NCBI GenBank assembly: GCA_018343915.1
Contig: JABRWF010000006.1
Coordinates: 1,116,001 to 1,180,000, forward strand
Direction: 5' to 3'
DNA from: Agroathelia rolfsii
Taxonomy: Eukaryota; Basidiomycota; Agaricomycetes; Amylocorticiales; Amylocorticiaceae
Length of the DNA: 64,000 bases
The notes below the pieces were generated by a model. The model was not told the origin of the DNA. It did no database searches and worked only from the letters and a program-made list of their open reading frames with translations. Both the position numbers and the translations under genes were made by a program. Positions 11,669 to 24,401 of the stretch are shown piece after piece. Each line of letters starts with the position of its first letter. Position 1 is the stretch's first letter.

Positions 11669-11965
11669 CTAGTACATAAGTCAGACGTCAAACATCCGAC
11701 TTGCTCAGACACGCGGAAGTATTCACAAACAAAAGCCGTCAAATATATATTATTGCACATGTTCTATGTGATATTACTATTGAAAATCCTTATAAAGAGT
11801 GTGTATACCTCTGCAACAAATAGAATACAGAGAGATAGGAAGGCAATATAAAAAAGAGTCCGTGACGAGCAATGCAGAAATGACGTAACAAACCACTATG
11901 TAGTTAGTCCGTTTGTTGTTGGTATATTATACTCTAAGACAAAGACGCATATAGAATGTAGGAAA
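11669..11965. other. short intergenic stretch after the palindrome
   Basis: About 300 AT-rich bases between the palindromic element and the end of the glucan synthase, holding its 3' flank. I see no gene. Confidence 0.4.
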
Positions 11966-14900
11966 TTATGGTCGTGCTACGAGAAGCATGTATTAGTATG
12001 ATAGCGACAAAGGGAAGGGTATAAAACAAAGCTTACCGAGTTGTTCCTTCCGGTAGAACCAGAAGTAGCCGAGCACGATGATAAGTTGACAAATAAGAGC
12101 CACCCAGAATGGCGCTGATGCCATTGGGCTGCCTTTGAGACCATCAGAAAAGTCCCACTTGGCTGCATCGGGGAATACACTGCCAGGGCCGACACGGTTG
12201 GGCGCGGTGGCACGAGCGACCATGACGCAAACAGATCCAATGATCTGGGCAAACGCCAGTGTAGCGCAGACGTGCAGACGGGATAGAGTCTAAAGGAGTC
12301 GTTTAGTCCAAAACCTCGGCAGGCAAGTGAATAAATAAGTGAACTAACCTGGAGTAGGATCATGCCGAGACCGACACCTTGGATAGCGTCAAGGACGCCA
12401 AGCCAGAGCCACAATGAGATGCCCAAGAGAGGTCCCGAAGAGCCGGCCCAAGGAATGTAAAGCGCCATTGATGAAGTACCCCACAACATCTGGCACCAAC
12501 GAGGCGTACCCAGACCCACCGCGAAGACGGGAAGTAACCATGTATGTGTTTTGCTGAGATGAGTAAGTATGTACATCATGACGCCCCAAACACCGACGAA
12601 GAATGCGATGACGAGGAGAAGAATTTGCCATTTAGGGGTGTCACCACTCCAGAGGAATGACCAATTACGACCATAGGGCTGTAACAATATGAGGACCAAT
12701 GAACATTATCAATGGAATCAAGTCACTTACACCGCTGAGCCAGTAGTCGCGTAACAACTCGGAGGCTAGGAACCAAAGAACAATCTTCCTTCGGAACAAC
12801 GTCTTCATGAAGTTAGGAACCTTGGGCGGCGTTTGGCGATAGTACTCCGGAAGGCCATAGAGCATGAGGTAAGCGAACGTGAAACTCATGACCGAAAGGG
12901 GCCATAGGATGAGAACAATCCACCAGGGCGGTACGTAATCAGAAGTAACAGAGTTGAGTGAATTACCCCAATACCAGAGCGCAGCGACCCAGATTTGCTG
13001 CGAGCCTTGGACAAGACAGGCACGCATGGTCCATACTTCCGTTGCAGCACCCTACCCAAAAGTTATATAAAAAAAGTTTCAAGAGCATTAAGCGGATGAC
13101 TTACAGCTTCCTCTCCAAAGTTGAGACCGAAGAAGGCGAATGCGGCAGACGATGCTACAGCATATGACCACGTAGCAGCACTTGAAAGAGCCTTGTGAAC
13201 CGGGTGCAAGGGCGTAGCCACCGAAGGCAGACCAATCATGAAGAATGCCAATCCGTAAAAGAGCCATGGGGCAGAAAGCACGTAGACGGATGGCTTTAAG
13301 CGGAATAGGGCATACCAAACACCAGAAGACGCCAAGAAGACACCACCAAGTACGTACAACTGGAGATTGGTTTCCCAATTTTGACCAGAAAGAAGAGTGA
13401 TCTGGAAACTAGTAGAGGCAAGCATCTGTCCGAGGGCGATGATAATGGTGTACAAGGGCCAGCCAGCAATTTCGCGCTGCAAAGCGATCTGCAATCTCGA
13501 CATGATAACGATATCATCCGGATTCTGGGGCAGTGCACCGCCGAATTCGCTATGATAGGGGTCTGCTGAGCTTGGGGCAAATGAACCAGGTGCTAAAGGG
13601 GAAAACAAATACGAGAATTAAGACAATGAACACCCAATGCGTAGGAGAAAGGACTGACATGATGGACGATCATAGACAGAAGGTGAAGGTGTTCCCCAAA
13701 CCGAATCACGCTGCGAGGATCGTATGCTTGCAGCACTGGACAACTTGTCTTTGCGGGCCTTGTCAAAGAACGCTTCCTCACTCTTCTGCAAGAACTTCTC
13801 AATCGAAAGCTCGGTTTTGGAGTTTTCTGGCGTCAAGTTCCTAAGTTTCTGCACAAATTCTTGAGCAACACCGCCGTCCGCATCCGTGAACTGTCGAGAA
13901 AGCGATTAGGAAATAGTATCACAAGAAAGAAAGAGAAGTGCGACATACGTCAGCAATGGCCTTGTTGAGAGGCGAATTCGCCTTCTCCGTGACAATGGTC
14001 GAGATTGACTCAACAGATGAAACACGAGAATGTGAACCGAAAGGCCTGTTCGGAGTTGCGAGCGTATTATCCATGAATGGATCCTGAGCATGTCTGTGGT
14101 CCTTCGCAATTGTCTTGTTCGCTTTCTCCAAAAAGTTGCTGTATGCATCTTGATTGTTGCCGCGACCACGCGAGAAGTAATCATCCTCTTCAGATCCGCC
14201 ATCGGAAGAGCTACCACGATGCATGCCAGAAGGTAGGCCAAGATTGCTTACATTTGCAGCAGTCGGCGCATCCTGACTCCACTGACCTGGTGAGCCAGGT
14301 GTTTGCGGGCCAGGGCTGTGGGAGAAGGAGCTACGAGGACTGTCCATCATGCTGCGGCTGTCCCAGTTGGGTTGTTGGGGATATGCTTGATCTTCAGGAG
14401 CCCAATCGTCATGTTCTTCAATCGGTCGGACGGGGGCGCCGTCACAATCTTCAATTCGGAACGCATCAGCACCAGCGACATCACGGCTGGTGTTGATGCT
14501 GCGTCGGTGGAAGTCTTCCATACGTTGGCGCCATTCAACGACGGGGAACCGTTGGACAGCTGATCGTGCACGGAGGATAGCACGCTCCTCCTCCGTTGAC
14601 TTAAGGGCCATCTTGATCGTCTTGGACAATTGGGACAACATGTGGGCAGTCGAGTTCGACTCAACAGGGAACCACCAACCGGGCATGAGTCCGAGACCAC
14701 CAAGACGACTGCCGACACCAAGAGCACCTTTCCTACCGAACTCGACAGCGACCAAACCGAAAGGCTCATCACGTGACGGGATCAATGCGAAGTCGGCACC
14801 ACTGAAAAGGTATGGCGGGAGCGCCGTGAATTCTGGCTTCGAGAACACGCGATCGGGATACAATTCCATGAGCCGAGCCAGTTTCTCTGCTGCAAATCGG

Positions 14901-17900
14901 CCGTACAAGTCGATGACAGGGCCGACAGTGATGACCTGGATACTTGGTCTCTTTTCCAACCTTGACGCGGAAATGGTCAGTGAATAGGTGAGACTGATGA
15001 AACGATGAGGGAAAAACATACAGCGACGGCATCACATCCGCAATAAGATCCACACCCTTCTGCTTAGACCAACGACCGACGAAGACAAACAGGTCCGAGT
15101 TGGGGTCTTGCTTGATACCAGCCCACTCCTGTGCCTGCCGCTTGTGCTCCGGACGCTCCGCCTCGGCTGCCTGATCGATCTGAATAGACTTCACAAGCGT
15201 TGGACTCTCATCCAATGCCGCGATATCACTCGGATCCGGGTTCGGCAACGAGTCAACGTGCTTGAGCGTCCACAGGGCGGGATATCGCGCCCAGGAACGC
15301 TTACCATACTTGTCCGACACACCCGCCACACCGACGCTCTTTTGGTGCACGCTGATGAAAGATGCCGCGGCGTGGAGCAAGTTGAAGGTATTTCCGAATT
15401 GCACATACTTCGTACAATGCTCCTTGCTGATGTTGAATGCGGAACAGACTTCCTTCATCTCTTCCTTGGTACGGAGCGGCCACAGACCCTGGAACTCGGC
15501 ATTGTGAAGTGACAAACAGACAGGGATAACCTTGGGCAGGAGGTAGATGGGCGCCAATGCACCGTGGTAGTCGTTGACATGATAGATATCGATGAGCGGG
15601 AATCGGCGAACGGTGGCAGCGATAGCCTGGTTCCAAGTAGAGTAGAAGATGGCCGAACTCAAGTCGTCCATGCGAGCTGGGTAGGGATCTGCCTTGGTCT
15701 GCGCGCGGAAGACAGGGCTGTCGAGGATGACATAGGTGATGTTGTCCAAAACATGCGTCTCAACCTCGATGAGGTATGGTTCGCCGAAGATGATGACCTC
15801 GATAGGTTCTGAAGGTTCGCCGGCGGGGTACTCCAAATCTTTGACCTTTGGCACAACCCAGATGAGGTCGACGTCCGTCATTGCCTTGCCCATGAGAGAG
15901 GACATGACACCAAGGCCACCAATCTTAACTTTGAGTTTCCAATCGATGATCTCATACTCAAGCGTGGCAATCAGGACCTTGCGGCGCTTGTTCTTGTCCT
16001 CTGGCCATCCGATGATGTCCGTATGATGCTTGTGACCGAACAACTTCTCAGAGTGATGCGTGGAACCGTCCTTGAGATCAGACTTGGACTTGTTGCCGAG
16101 CGAGCCCAGGATGGGGAAGTACTTGCTGTGGTCCTTTGCTGTCTTGGCACCATACTGGTTATGTTTGATGCCGTAGAAGGAGTACATGAAGATAACGGCG
16201 GCCAGGGTACCAGTGATAATGGGGATCGAAAGTAGGAGCGCATACATGATGGCACCCACAACGGCCTGCCCTCGCGGCTCAAGGGTCCAGGTCAAGTCTT
16301 GATCGTTCACAATGAGAGCCCACGAGAGGTAAGGGGAGGGAGGGGCAGACATGTTCAGATAGTTGGCCGCAGCCGTATTGGGCGGGAGACGATCCAGGAC
16401 ACCGTCATCGTCAACATCACCATAATAGTAATTGTCGTAACCGAATATATTCAGTTGCACATAGGTCGGCCAGTCAGCCATGATTTCAAGCTCCCATGTA
16501 TTATCGCCCGTCTGAGACATTTGCGCAGAAATACCAGAGTCATAACCCCAGGAGTTGAAAGGACCACGCGCGAGGAACTGAGGATAATGGCGTTGTTGGC
16601 TGTAGCCATGGTCAGAATGGACGACATAACTGGAAGACGACGTCGCATAATTCCAATCTATAAGAGAAAAGTTTAGAACACGTGAAAATAAGAATCGTTA
16701 GAAGAAACACTGACATTGAACCATGATGTGTTGACCCTCCCAAAAGATCTCATCACCGATAAAGACCGAAGAATCGATGTTCGTGGTCGACTCCCAGCTG
16801 GTCCAGTTTGTCCAGTTTTTGCCAAAGTTCCATGAATAACGGAACATATCTGCGCCAATCGCATGGTGCGTGAACGTGTACTGCCCGTTAGAGTATGAAA
16901 GGGCGTCCGCGTCGTAATCATTCTCGGGGAAAACAAGCACGTTGTTGGATTGACCCTTGCGAACGAAGAGGTGGTCCGCGGCCTTGAACAAAAAAGAATC
17001 AGAATATGCACTCCTGAAGAAGAGGAAGGGGGTGGAGGTAAGAGATACTGACATTCGTGGACAATGTACCATCGCTCGAAGTTGGGTTGTTGACAATAAT
17101 CTCCAGAATACCGTCTGGCACATTCTGCACTGTAGCAGACCAAGACCATACAGAGGGTGAAAGTCCTTGGAGATTCGTCGCTGGTACATTCGTCATTGCG
17201 CTACAACTGACTGAGCCTGTGTTCAGCGACGGGGTTGATCCCGTGCCCGAGGACGACATGTTGAACGAAACGGCGTTGGTAACACTGGAGCAGCTCATGA
17301 CCGTGTTGAATTCGAGGACAATGTCAATTTCCGTAGAGTTGGATTGGCCGGTATTTGGAATACGTGCGTCATGTCCAGGGGAGAAGCCAGACAGTTGAGG
17401 AGGAGGCGGAACCCAATATTCGCTTGGGACGAGCAACTTGAATCCGTAGGGGTCCATAGTGACGCTGGGGAGACAACCAACGTACGGGGCCGCGCCATCG
17501 TTATTGAAGGATTTTCCGGACTGAGAGAGCGTATAGTTTTCGTAAGGAGCGAATAGGTTGCGAATCACCGTCCCGGATTGGTAGGGTGTCGAGATCCAGC
17601 TCTCAGTCGAGCAGTCGTATTGCCAAGTATTTGTAGAGTTTTCGTTGGTGTACAGCAGCCAGGCAGTGACGTTGGCGTTGGTTCCGTTGAGTTGTTGTGA
17701 GGTGGAGATGGCCGCACGGGAGGCGGTCCAGAGACCCATCTCGGTAAGTGTTCCGTTGGAACCCTCTCGTTGAATGTTGTACGTCCAATTACCGGTTTGA
17801 GTGAGAGCAAAGCCGTCCTGCAAAACGGGGTACTGAGAGCGTAGCGACATGAACTGGGCATACAAACGACGCGAGTCGGCCGTCGGGTCAAAGTGGTCCA

Positions 17901-19858
17901 AAGAGTTCCAATCGTCCTGGCAGGCGATAACGGACTTGTCTAGAGGCATGTTATAGTACTGGTCTGATCCGAGCCTATAGCATCCGTGGCGTTGCCAGGC
18001 CTTGTTGGCCATCATGGCTTGACGACTGAAATTTATGCGTTAGACAAGACCTAGTAAATATATCAGGATGCAAACGCACCCATAGAGATAGTTGTTAGCG
18101 GTGGTGTCGTAGATGTAGAAGTCTTGCTCCTCTCCGTAGTAGAACTAGAGATCCCCTTAGTTAACGAAAGAGATCGCTTTGAAAATTTAATCTTACTAGA
18201 GGAATACCCGGCATCAGAAGTGACGTGATAAACTGTCCCAATGCAGCGCGTTGTGTGCCGTTCGCCAAGCTGGGCCATCTGAAAACGTCAAAGTTACTCG
18301 TTCCGAGCAAATGCTTTGGATCCACGACTCCGGTGTTAGGGTTGAGAAGATCGTTGGTGACGAAGATCTGGTTCCAGGCAGTGACGAAGTTCAGGTCGAC
18401 ATCATCAGCGACAGCGAGGTTACCGTCCATGCCAAGGAAACGCGTCAACGAACGATAGATGGAGTAGTGAAAGGCTACGCCATCAAGACTATTCTGTCCT
18501 TGATCACGAAGGAAGTATTGGTTTTCGGATTCCGTGGTGACAGACGCGTTCAAGAAGCCTGGCGGCTGCTGAGTCGGAGTACGACCACGACCACTGTGAC
18601 ACAAAAAAGTTAGTGGTATTCATTATCGAACTCTGAACTATCTCATCATCATACATGTATAGAGCACCAAAGGTATTACCACCAGTAACTTCACCTGTGA
18701 TGTAGAAGTTCTTCTTGCCCAGGTTGGTTGCACAGGTACGCGTAGCTGCCGCCCACTCGGTAAGGCCGGCAACAGTGACTTGCGTGGCCTTGTCGATACG
18801 CATGGCGTCAATATCTAGAGCGGTAATCACCATACAAGCGAAATTTTGGAGTTTAGCCATCACAGAAGGGCTCCACTCGCGAAGACGATCCTGCACCGAA
18901 GCGAATTTGGACAACTGACGCTGCCAATCAGGGTGGACACCAAAAGCCTCCATATCTCCGTACTGATCAAAATCAGACTGCATACAACCACCTGACGGAT
19001 TGTCGACTTGAACGACTGTGCCATCGTCTTGCCAGAACACTGGGAGTTGGCAAGAATCGTTGCGTTTGTTACCAAACTGTGATAGAATTGGTTTAAGTAT
19101 GCATTCCATTTCACAAAGGGGTAAACTAACCGAGAAGTCGGCATAGGTAGTGAAGTTCCAAGGGACGTATTCGGGCATCTTCCAGACAACATCATATTCG
19201 TCCATGCTGAAAGGGGCACTCGCATTGAGATAGCCATCGAACCCGATGAGATCGGCCATGGTCCCTACAGTTAGATCAACCATGAAATACATGCCTCGCG
19301 CATGTACTTCGTCGATGAAATTTTGCCATTCAGACAGTGTACCGAAATGGGGGTCAAGCACAGTGAAATCAAGAGGAGAGTACACTGGATGATCGGAGGG
19401 TAATTAGTCCGTACAGCTGCAGAGCTAAAACGAATCGACATACTGTCGGCTTCCCAAGGCATATTGACAAATGGAGTCCCAGAGGAGAAGATACCCTTGA
19501 TTCCCATGCCCTTGAGGTAGTCCAATTTCCGGAGTACGCCAGAGATGTCACCACCATATCGCAGTTGCGTCTCTCGCCAGTCCCACTCATACATTGTGCC
19601 AAAATAATCGTTATTTGAGGGATCGCCATCTGCAAACTTGTCTGGAAGAACAGTGTAGAATGGGATCGCACGCCAGTTGTCGGGAGATGGCGTATAAGTT
19701 TTGTTGCTCCTGGTTGTAGTGTACTGTGTTGGGTCTGTAGCATCCTGATTTGTATTGAGGTTGAAGTCGACCAGGTCTTCACGCCATGGCGATGCTGCTA
19801 CCCAAGGGAGGAAAGATGCAGCACCCAGGAGAGTTGCTACGGCAGATTTGAGCCGCAT
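11966..19858 (-). CDS. cell-wall alpha-1,3-glucan synthase
   Basis: A large plasma-membrane enzyme that makes alpha-1,3-glucan, an outer-wall polymer. The start [20 protein letters not shown] is a signal peptide. Domain 1 is an extracellular GH13 alpha-amylase-like module with [13 protein letters not shown], the nucleophile block [14 protein letters not shown] and [20 protein letters not shown]. Domain 2 is a cytosolic GT5 synthase: nucleotide-sugar site [55 protein letters not shown] and the acceptor-loop block [21 protein letters not shown] Ser/Asp-rich linker leads to domain 3, a run of about a dozen membrane helices ending [12 protein letters not shown]. The final exon is only 11 bases (11966-11976): the preceding intron has a perfect TACTAAT branch site and ends GTAG, restoring the family ending ARP-stop. 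Many short introns; I estimate 2,300-2,450 residues, full length for the family. Confidence 0.95.
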
Positions 19859-21660
19859 ACTACGAGTCGTAGGAAGGGCCAAGATGATTAAGGAAAGATG
19901 AAGAAGTTCGTGGAGAGAGAGAGAGATTAGCACTAGGTATTGAGCAAGCCTTTTATGACAGAAAATAAGAAATAGAAAAGAAACGACCAGGCCAGCGATG
20001 GCAACAACGACGAGGATGAGAGAGAGGGATAAGCGGCAAGACGCACAGCGGCGTACCTTGACCTTGGACTGGCTTTGGCCCTGTTTGGTGCCCTGTCACG
20101 CCGTATTTGACTTGGCAAATTTAATGTTATATCTACATCACAACCTGCCATATTGGGATCTGCCCCTGCGACACTGTCCGTCCCATTGGCAGACTGGCGC
20201 CCACCCCTATGGATATCACACGTCCGGGTGCCTAGTGACCCAATGCGTTCAGGACCATTCCAGCCTAGCAAATTCAAATTCCAAAATATTATCAGCGATA
20301 TCGACATCGACATTGTTCTCTCGCTCGAACCCACCGTGCCTCGTCATCAGAATAGCCAGGACCTCCTTTTCGTTTTTCCGCCGGCATCGTAGCCGGCCAT
20401 CTACGATGCAGCTGCTTTAGCGCTTTCGGCCATGAGGTGGCTCTTCCCTGGACCCGTCGACAGCCATTTCTTCTGATACATACGCCTATACTTGCCAAAT
20501 CTATCACCATCGCATTTGTTTGATCTGGCAGTGCTCTCAGGTTTTGGTTCTCCATCTGTCTTGTGGCTTTCCCTGCTTGTCACGTTTGGCAGAATTGCTT
20601 CAGTTCAGAAAAGTTGCCGTCTGCCATATCAAACATCCGGACTAAATGTGTGTCAGGACCACCACACGGGCATTTGAATCCGTTCCCAAGGTGAACTCTT
20701 GCCTTGTGGACAGCCACCAGCGATTAATCACAGGAATCAGCGCTTAATCAGCTTCTTGCCGTGAGTTCAGGAATATTTTTTTTACCACTGGCTTTCTTTG
20801 GAGGCAATATTTAGACGACCTTGGTTTTTTTTTTTTCTTGATGCTGGTGAATATGCCAGCACCTATTCATGTAGGCCTGTATGTATGCAATTGTTTTTGC
20901 GATTCCGATGATTTTAGCTGTGCACCATTCAAAGTTCTTATAACTCTATGACGGAATTAGCCATGAATGCACTAGCCTCCGATCGTTTCAAGGCTTTTTC
21001 TGACAGACGTAATATATTCATCATGTAACCGGAGTGTCCGGTCCTATACCGTGCACATGTACTTCTTCGTACACATCGGTCTGATCTTCAGGCCGAAGTG
21101 CCGTCCAAGTTTTCTTCGTGAGCAATCTTCCAGGGCAAAAAAAAAGTACCAAGTATGTATCATATCGGGCATTTCCCTCCGCATCACTTGCCTTTCTGTT
21201 TCCGGGTGCAAGAATGGCCCGGCGACGGTCTCCATGGCACATTATTTTAATTCCAAGCAAAACTGCAACCATATGTAAGGATGCTATAACAACAAGAACA
21301 GGAAAAAAATATTATATATTATCGTTGCCAGACGACCGGAAGGGTGCTGTCACGTGCCAAGTCAAGACACGCACAACGAATGAAACCTAAGCACTATACT
21401 AAATTACTACATGTAAGTAAATCTACTGTTCTACTCGTAGCACCAGGTCAATCTGTAAGCTATTACAAGAGGACAGAAAAAAAAAAAAACTGAAAATATC
21501 TTAAGAACAGAGCATATTATGCAAACGTAAACAAGACATAGTGATCCAATCCTCATACTGAGGCGCACAAGATATATAGAACGAAACGAGTTATAAACGA
21601 CCATTACAACTACTCGCATAAGATATGTATATGTCAGGCTGGAGAGGGCTACACAAACAG
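19859..21660. other. upstream region of the glucan synthase
   Basis: About 1.8 kb holding the glucan synthase promoter and the 3' flank of the small orphan gene. Short ORFs exist on both strands (for example 20401-20583 minus, 21118-21390 plus), but none has a partner exon or a recognisable sequence. Poly-T and poly-A tracts lie near 20825 and 21478. No RNA gene was seen. Confidence 0.4.
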
Positions 21661-22427
21661 TCATATAGTATGACATACCTGAGGTTGGCCATGAGTCAGG
21701 AACCAATTCCTAATGAGTGGGTAATCGGCCATTGAGATGTCGACCATGTTTATGAACGGGCTTCCTCTGTACTTGGCTACAACAATGTTTCCGCGCCAGG
21801 CGGTGCTCTCCTGGAAAGCGTGACCTTGAATTTCTTGCGCCATTTTGTTGATGGGGAAGGGCCGTCCATCCCGGGAAACCTTGTCACGCACGCACAAGTC
21901 GATCCAACATAAATGAATGAATACACATGTACTACATCTTTTTCGGAGACATTTTAAGAAAAGCTAAATAAACATACCGTGGGATAGAAAACGACATATG
22001 GTGCGCTAAGAAAAGATTGAATGGGATGGTCAGAATGATCTTTCTTCTGATTAGATTGCTGATTTAATGCTTACGCAAAACTGCGATTCATTCCGTCCAA
22101 GGCTTCAATAAGCTACGGAAAAATAATAAGTAGATATCCAATGCAGAAGCCCAACGAGAAGCGTACGTGGAAGCTCCACGCTTGGTACCCAAGACTATCA
22201 GCGATACGATCCATGTGGATCTCCGGATGTGGCATACGAGTAACCTGGCCTACACCCGGGATATTATACGGCTCATTGATTGGGCTGGACATCAAGGAAA
22301 CAAGATGCGGGATACGGCCGTCAGCCGGGAACTATATGCATAGCCTAAGTGTCAGCAGAAGCTGTCGTTGGTAAGTGAGCCGTATCTTGCTCACTAGGAT
22401 GGCTTCCGTCGTGAGTAGTTGATCCAT
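21661..22427 (-). CDS. small orphan protein of a basidiomycete type
   Basis: Function unknown. Five exons join in frame from an ATG at 22427: MDQLLTTEAIL, then FPADGRIPHLVSLMSSPIN, VGQVTRMPHPEIHMDRIADS ending YQAWSFH, then LIEALDGMNRSFA, APYVVFYPT, and a last exon with INKMAQEIQGHAFQESTAWR, then GNIVVAKYRGSPFINMVDIS and MADYPLIRNWFLTHGQPQ. All introns have GT-AG ends. The product is about 170 residues, with no signal peptide and no membrane helix. The pattern (an early PHLV, DGMNR, PYVVFYP, AWRGN.VVAK, and MADYP) feels like a recurring Agaricomycete hypothetical family, but I cannot name a domain. The stop may be the TGA at 21661 just after GQPQ, or a further intron could add a short tail. 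Confidence 0.65.
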
Positions 22428-24401
22428 CAGTAAGCGAAATATACAGGACAGTTCCACTTGTGCAGCGGTAGTAGAAGAGGGTGCTAGCTTGGTATGGCTA
22501 CACCGATAGTCCTCCCTACAAGCCTTTTATCCAGACCAGTTCCAAATTAGCGCATATCTCTCAAAGACTAGACCCGAGTTAGTGTACCCGTATATAGATG
22601 GCATGAGGCCAGTGTGAGCGCACGCTCATGTCAAAAATTCCTCCGGATAAAGGTCATTGGCTCCAGCTCAGCAGCAAGGCAGCTAGACGAACTCCATGCG
22701 TGCGTGTTGCAAGAGCAATAAGTTTGATCAATGTGAGCAAAGGAGTCTATGTGATCTATCGATCATCCAAGTCTGACGACATGGACGGGCCAGAAGATCT
22801 TTCAGGCTCAGACAGAGACCAAAAGGTAGTCAAAGTGGCAGGAGTACCGGGATATGAATGAATGGACCAAGGCACGTCAGGAGAAGCTATGTGATCAATT
22901 CGTGGCAAATTCATGCACTGTAAACAGTTTCTCCCTAACGCCACAGCGCAGCGCTGCATTGACATGCTCGACGTGATCTCACCCTCGAAAATACAACCAT
23001 TAATGACGTGCCCATACCTCAGTGCGTAATCGCCACCGCAGCGGGCCGCTTTCGTCCGCGAATCTGCCTCGTTGATGTCATAAAACGAAAAAAGAGCTAT
23101 CGTTCGCTCGCACATCATCTCCCAAAAAAGTTGATGGACGTTATCTCCAATACACGAGTCGTTTTGTCGCTCGCTGCGGGCTATGGTGGGTTTCTGGCAA
23201 GGACCCGAGGCTTATCCGGACGCCGGTCGTCTCTCCACACGAGGATAGCATGCCTTTTAGCACCAGCAGCTTGCCAAATCCTCCTGACCTTTGAGATGCC
23301 ATAGCAGGAAATAATAGGGGTTATCTCTACCAGACCAGTCTACTTGCGTCACAGTGAGGAAAAAGCCTAGTGAATTCTGCGGGTCCTCGTGGGTGCGTCT
23401 AGAACTTTGATGATGAATGACGATTGCGAGCCCGTTGCCCTGGTGTTTCCCAATCCTATTCACAACCAATACTTACTGCAAAACGTAGTATGAGCTTCAG
23501 AGGATCTTCTGGGGATCGCTGCTGCCGTATACGGATTTGGGTATACTAAACGTAGCGCAACTGAATGCTCCCGTTCTCCTCTTTGGCCACGCTTTTTTAA
23601 TACGACGAGCCACGAGAAAAGATCCGTTGAGGGCATTGAGATGGTGCTACTTGAAAGTCGCCATGCAGGTCCATATTCAGGTTAATCCGTCGCATTAATG
23701 CGCCCTGTTCACCTCGTTTCAACAAAGACTGATAACGGTCAACGAGCTAATGTAAACTCATTCCAGCTTCTGCCTATGAGAGTCGTGATGGCTTGTCTAG
23801 ACCACGCATTACCTTTTAGTAAATCGCGAGATCAGAGTTGAGCCATCGCGCAAGTTTTAATGTACATCAGGGTGATATTTACAGGGCATTTACTTCTGTC
23901 TTTTCTTGTGAAGTTTGATGTAGGACCGGCTTCGATGAACGGGTGGATGGAAAGACGGAAGAAAATGAGGTATGGCGTACTACACGAGTGACCTTGCAAG
24001 CCCCTGTTTGAGCATGGCTGTATCCCATAGATTAAATTGGGATTATGAGCGCTGTGTTTTTTGATCCATGCGCTCATGGGATTGCGACGGGACCGCGGCA
24101 GTTGGGAGTCGTCCAAGTTATCGAGGTATTTTTGTTGACATCAGCGGGAAATAATTAGAAATGCATGTATGTGACGGGTTTATCAAGTGGAAACTGCCAT
24201 TTCTGCTCTAGTGAGTTTTTTTAGAGTGGTGCAATTTATCTGGTGCTGTTAGACATCAATGCATCGAGCGAGGGCAATGATGGAACAAGTTCTGATATGG
24301 ACGTGGTCACATTACGTAAGACACGCGACCTTGGGCTTTGCGCTTCGCAGACACTCAAAGTTGTTGCAATCGACCAACGCGCTTCACTGGCATACAGCAC
24401 T
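22428..24401. other. large gene-poor region
   Basis: Nearly 2 kb. On the minus strand there are three stop-free pieces: 23832-24116 (starting MDDSQLPRSRRNPMSAWIKK), 23257-23469 (with NRIGKHQGNGLAIVIHHQS) and 22756-23118. They could be exons of one divergent, perhaps decayed, gene upstream of the nucleoporin. I could not connect them with credible splice sites or recognise a domain, so I do not call a gene. Confidence 0.35.

Noticed and set aside
20292..20583. Small basic ORFs on the minus strand upstream of the glucan synthase
   Set aside because: Two overlapping frames, neither with a recognisable sequence, a partner exon or good codon pattern.
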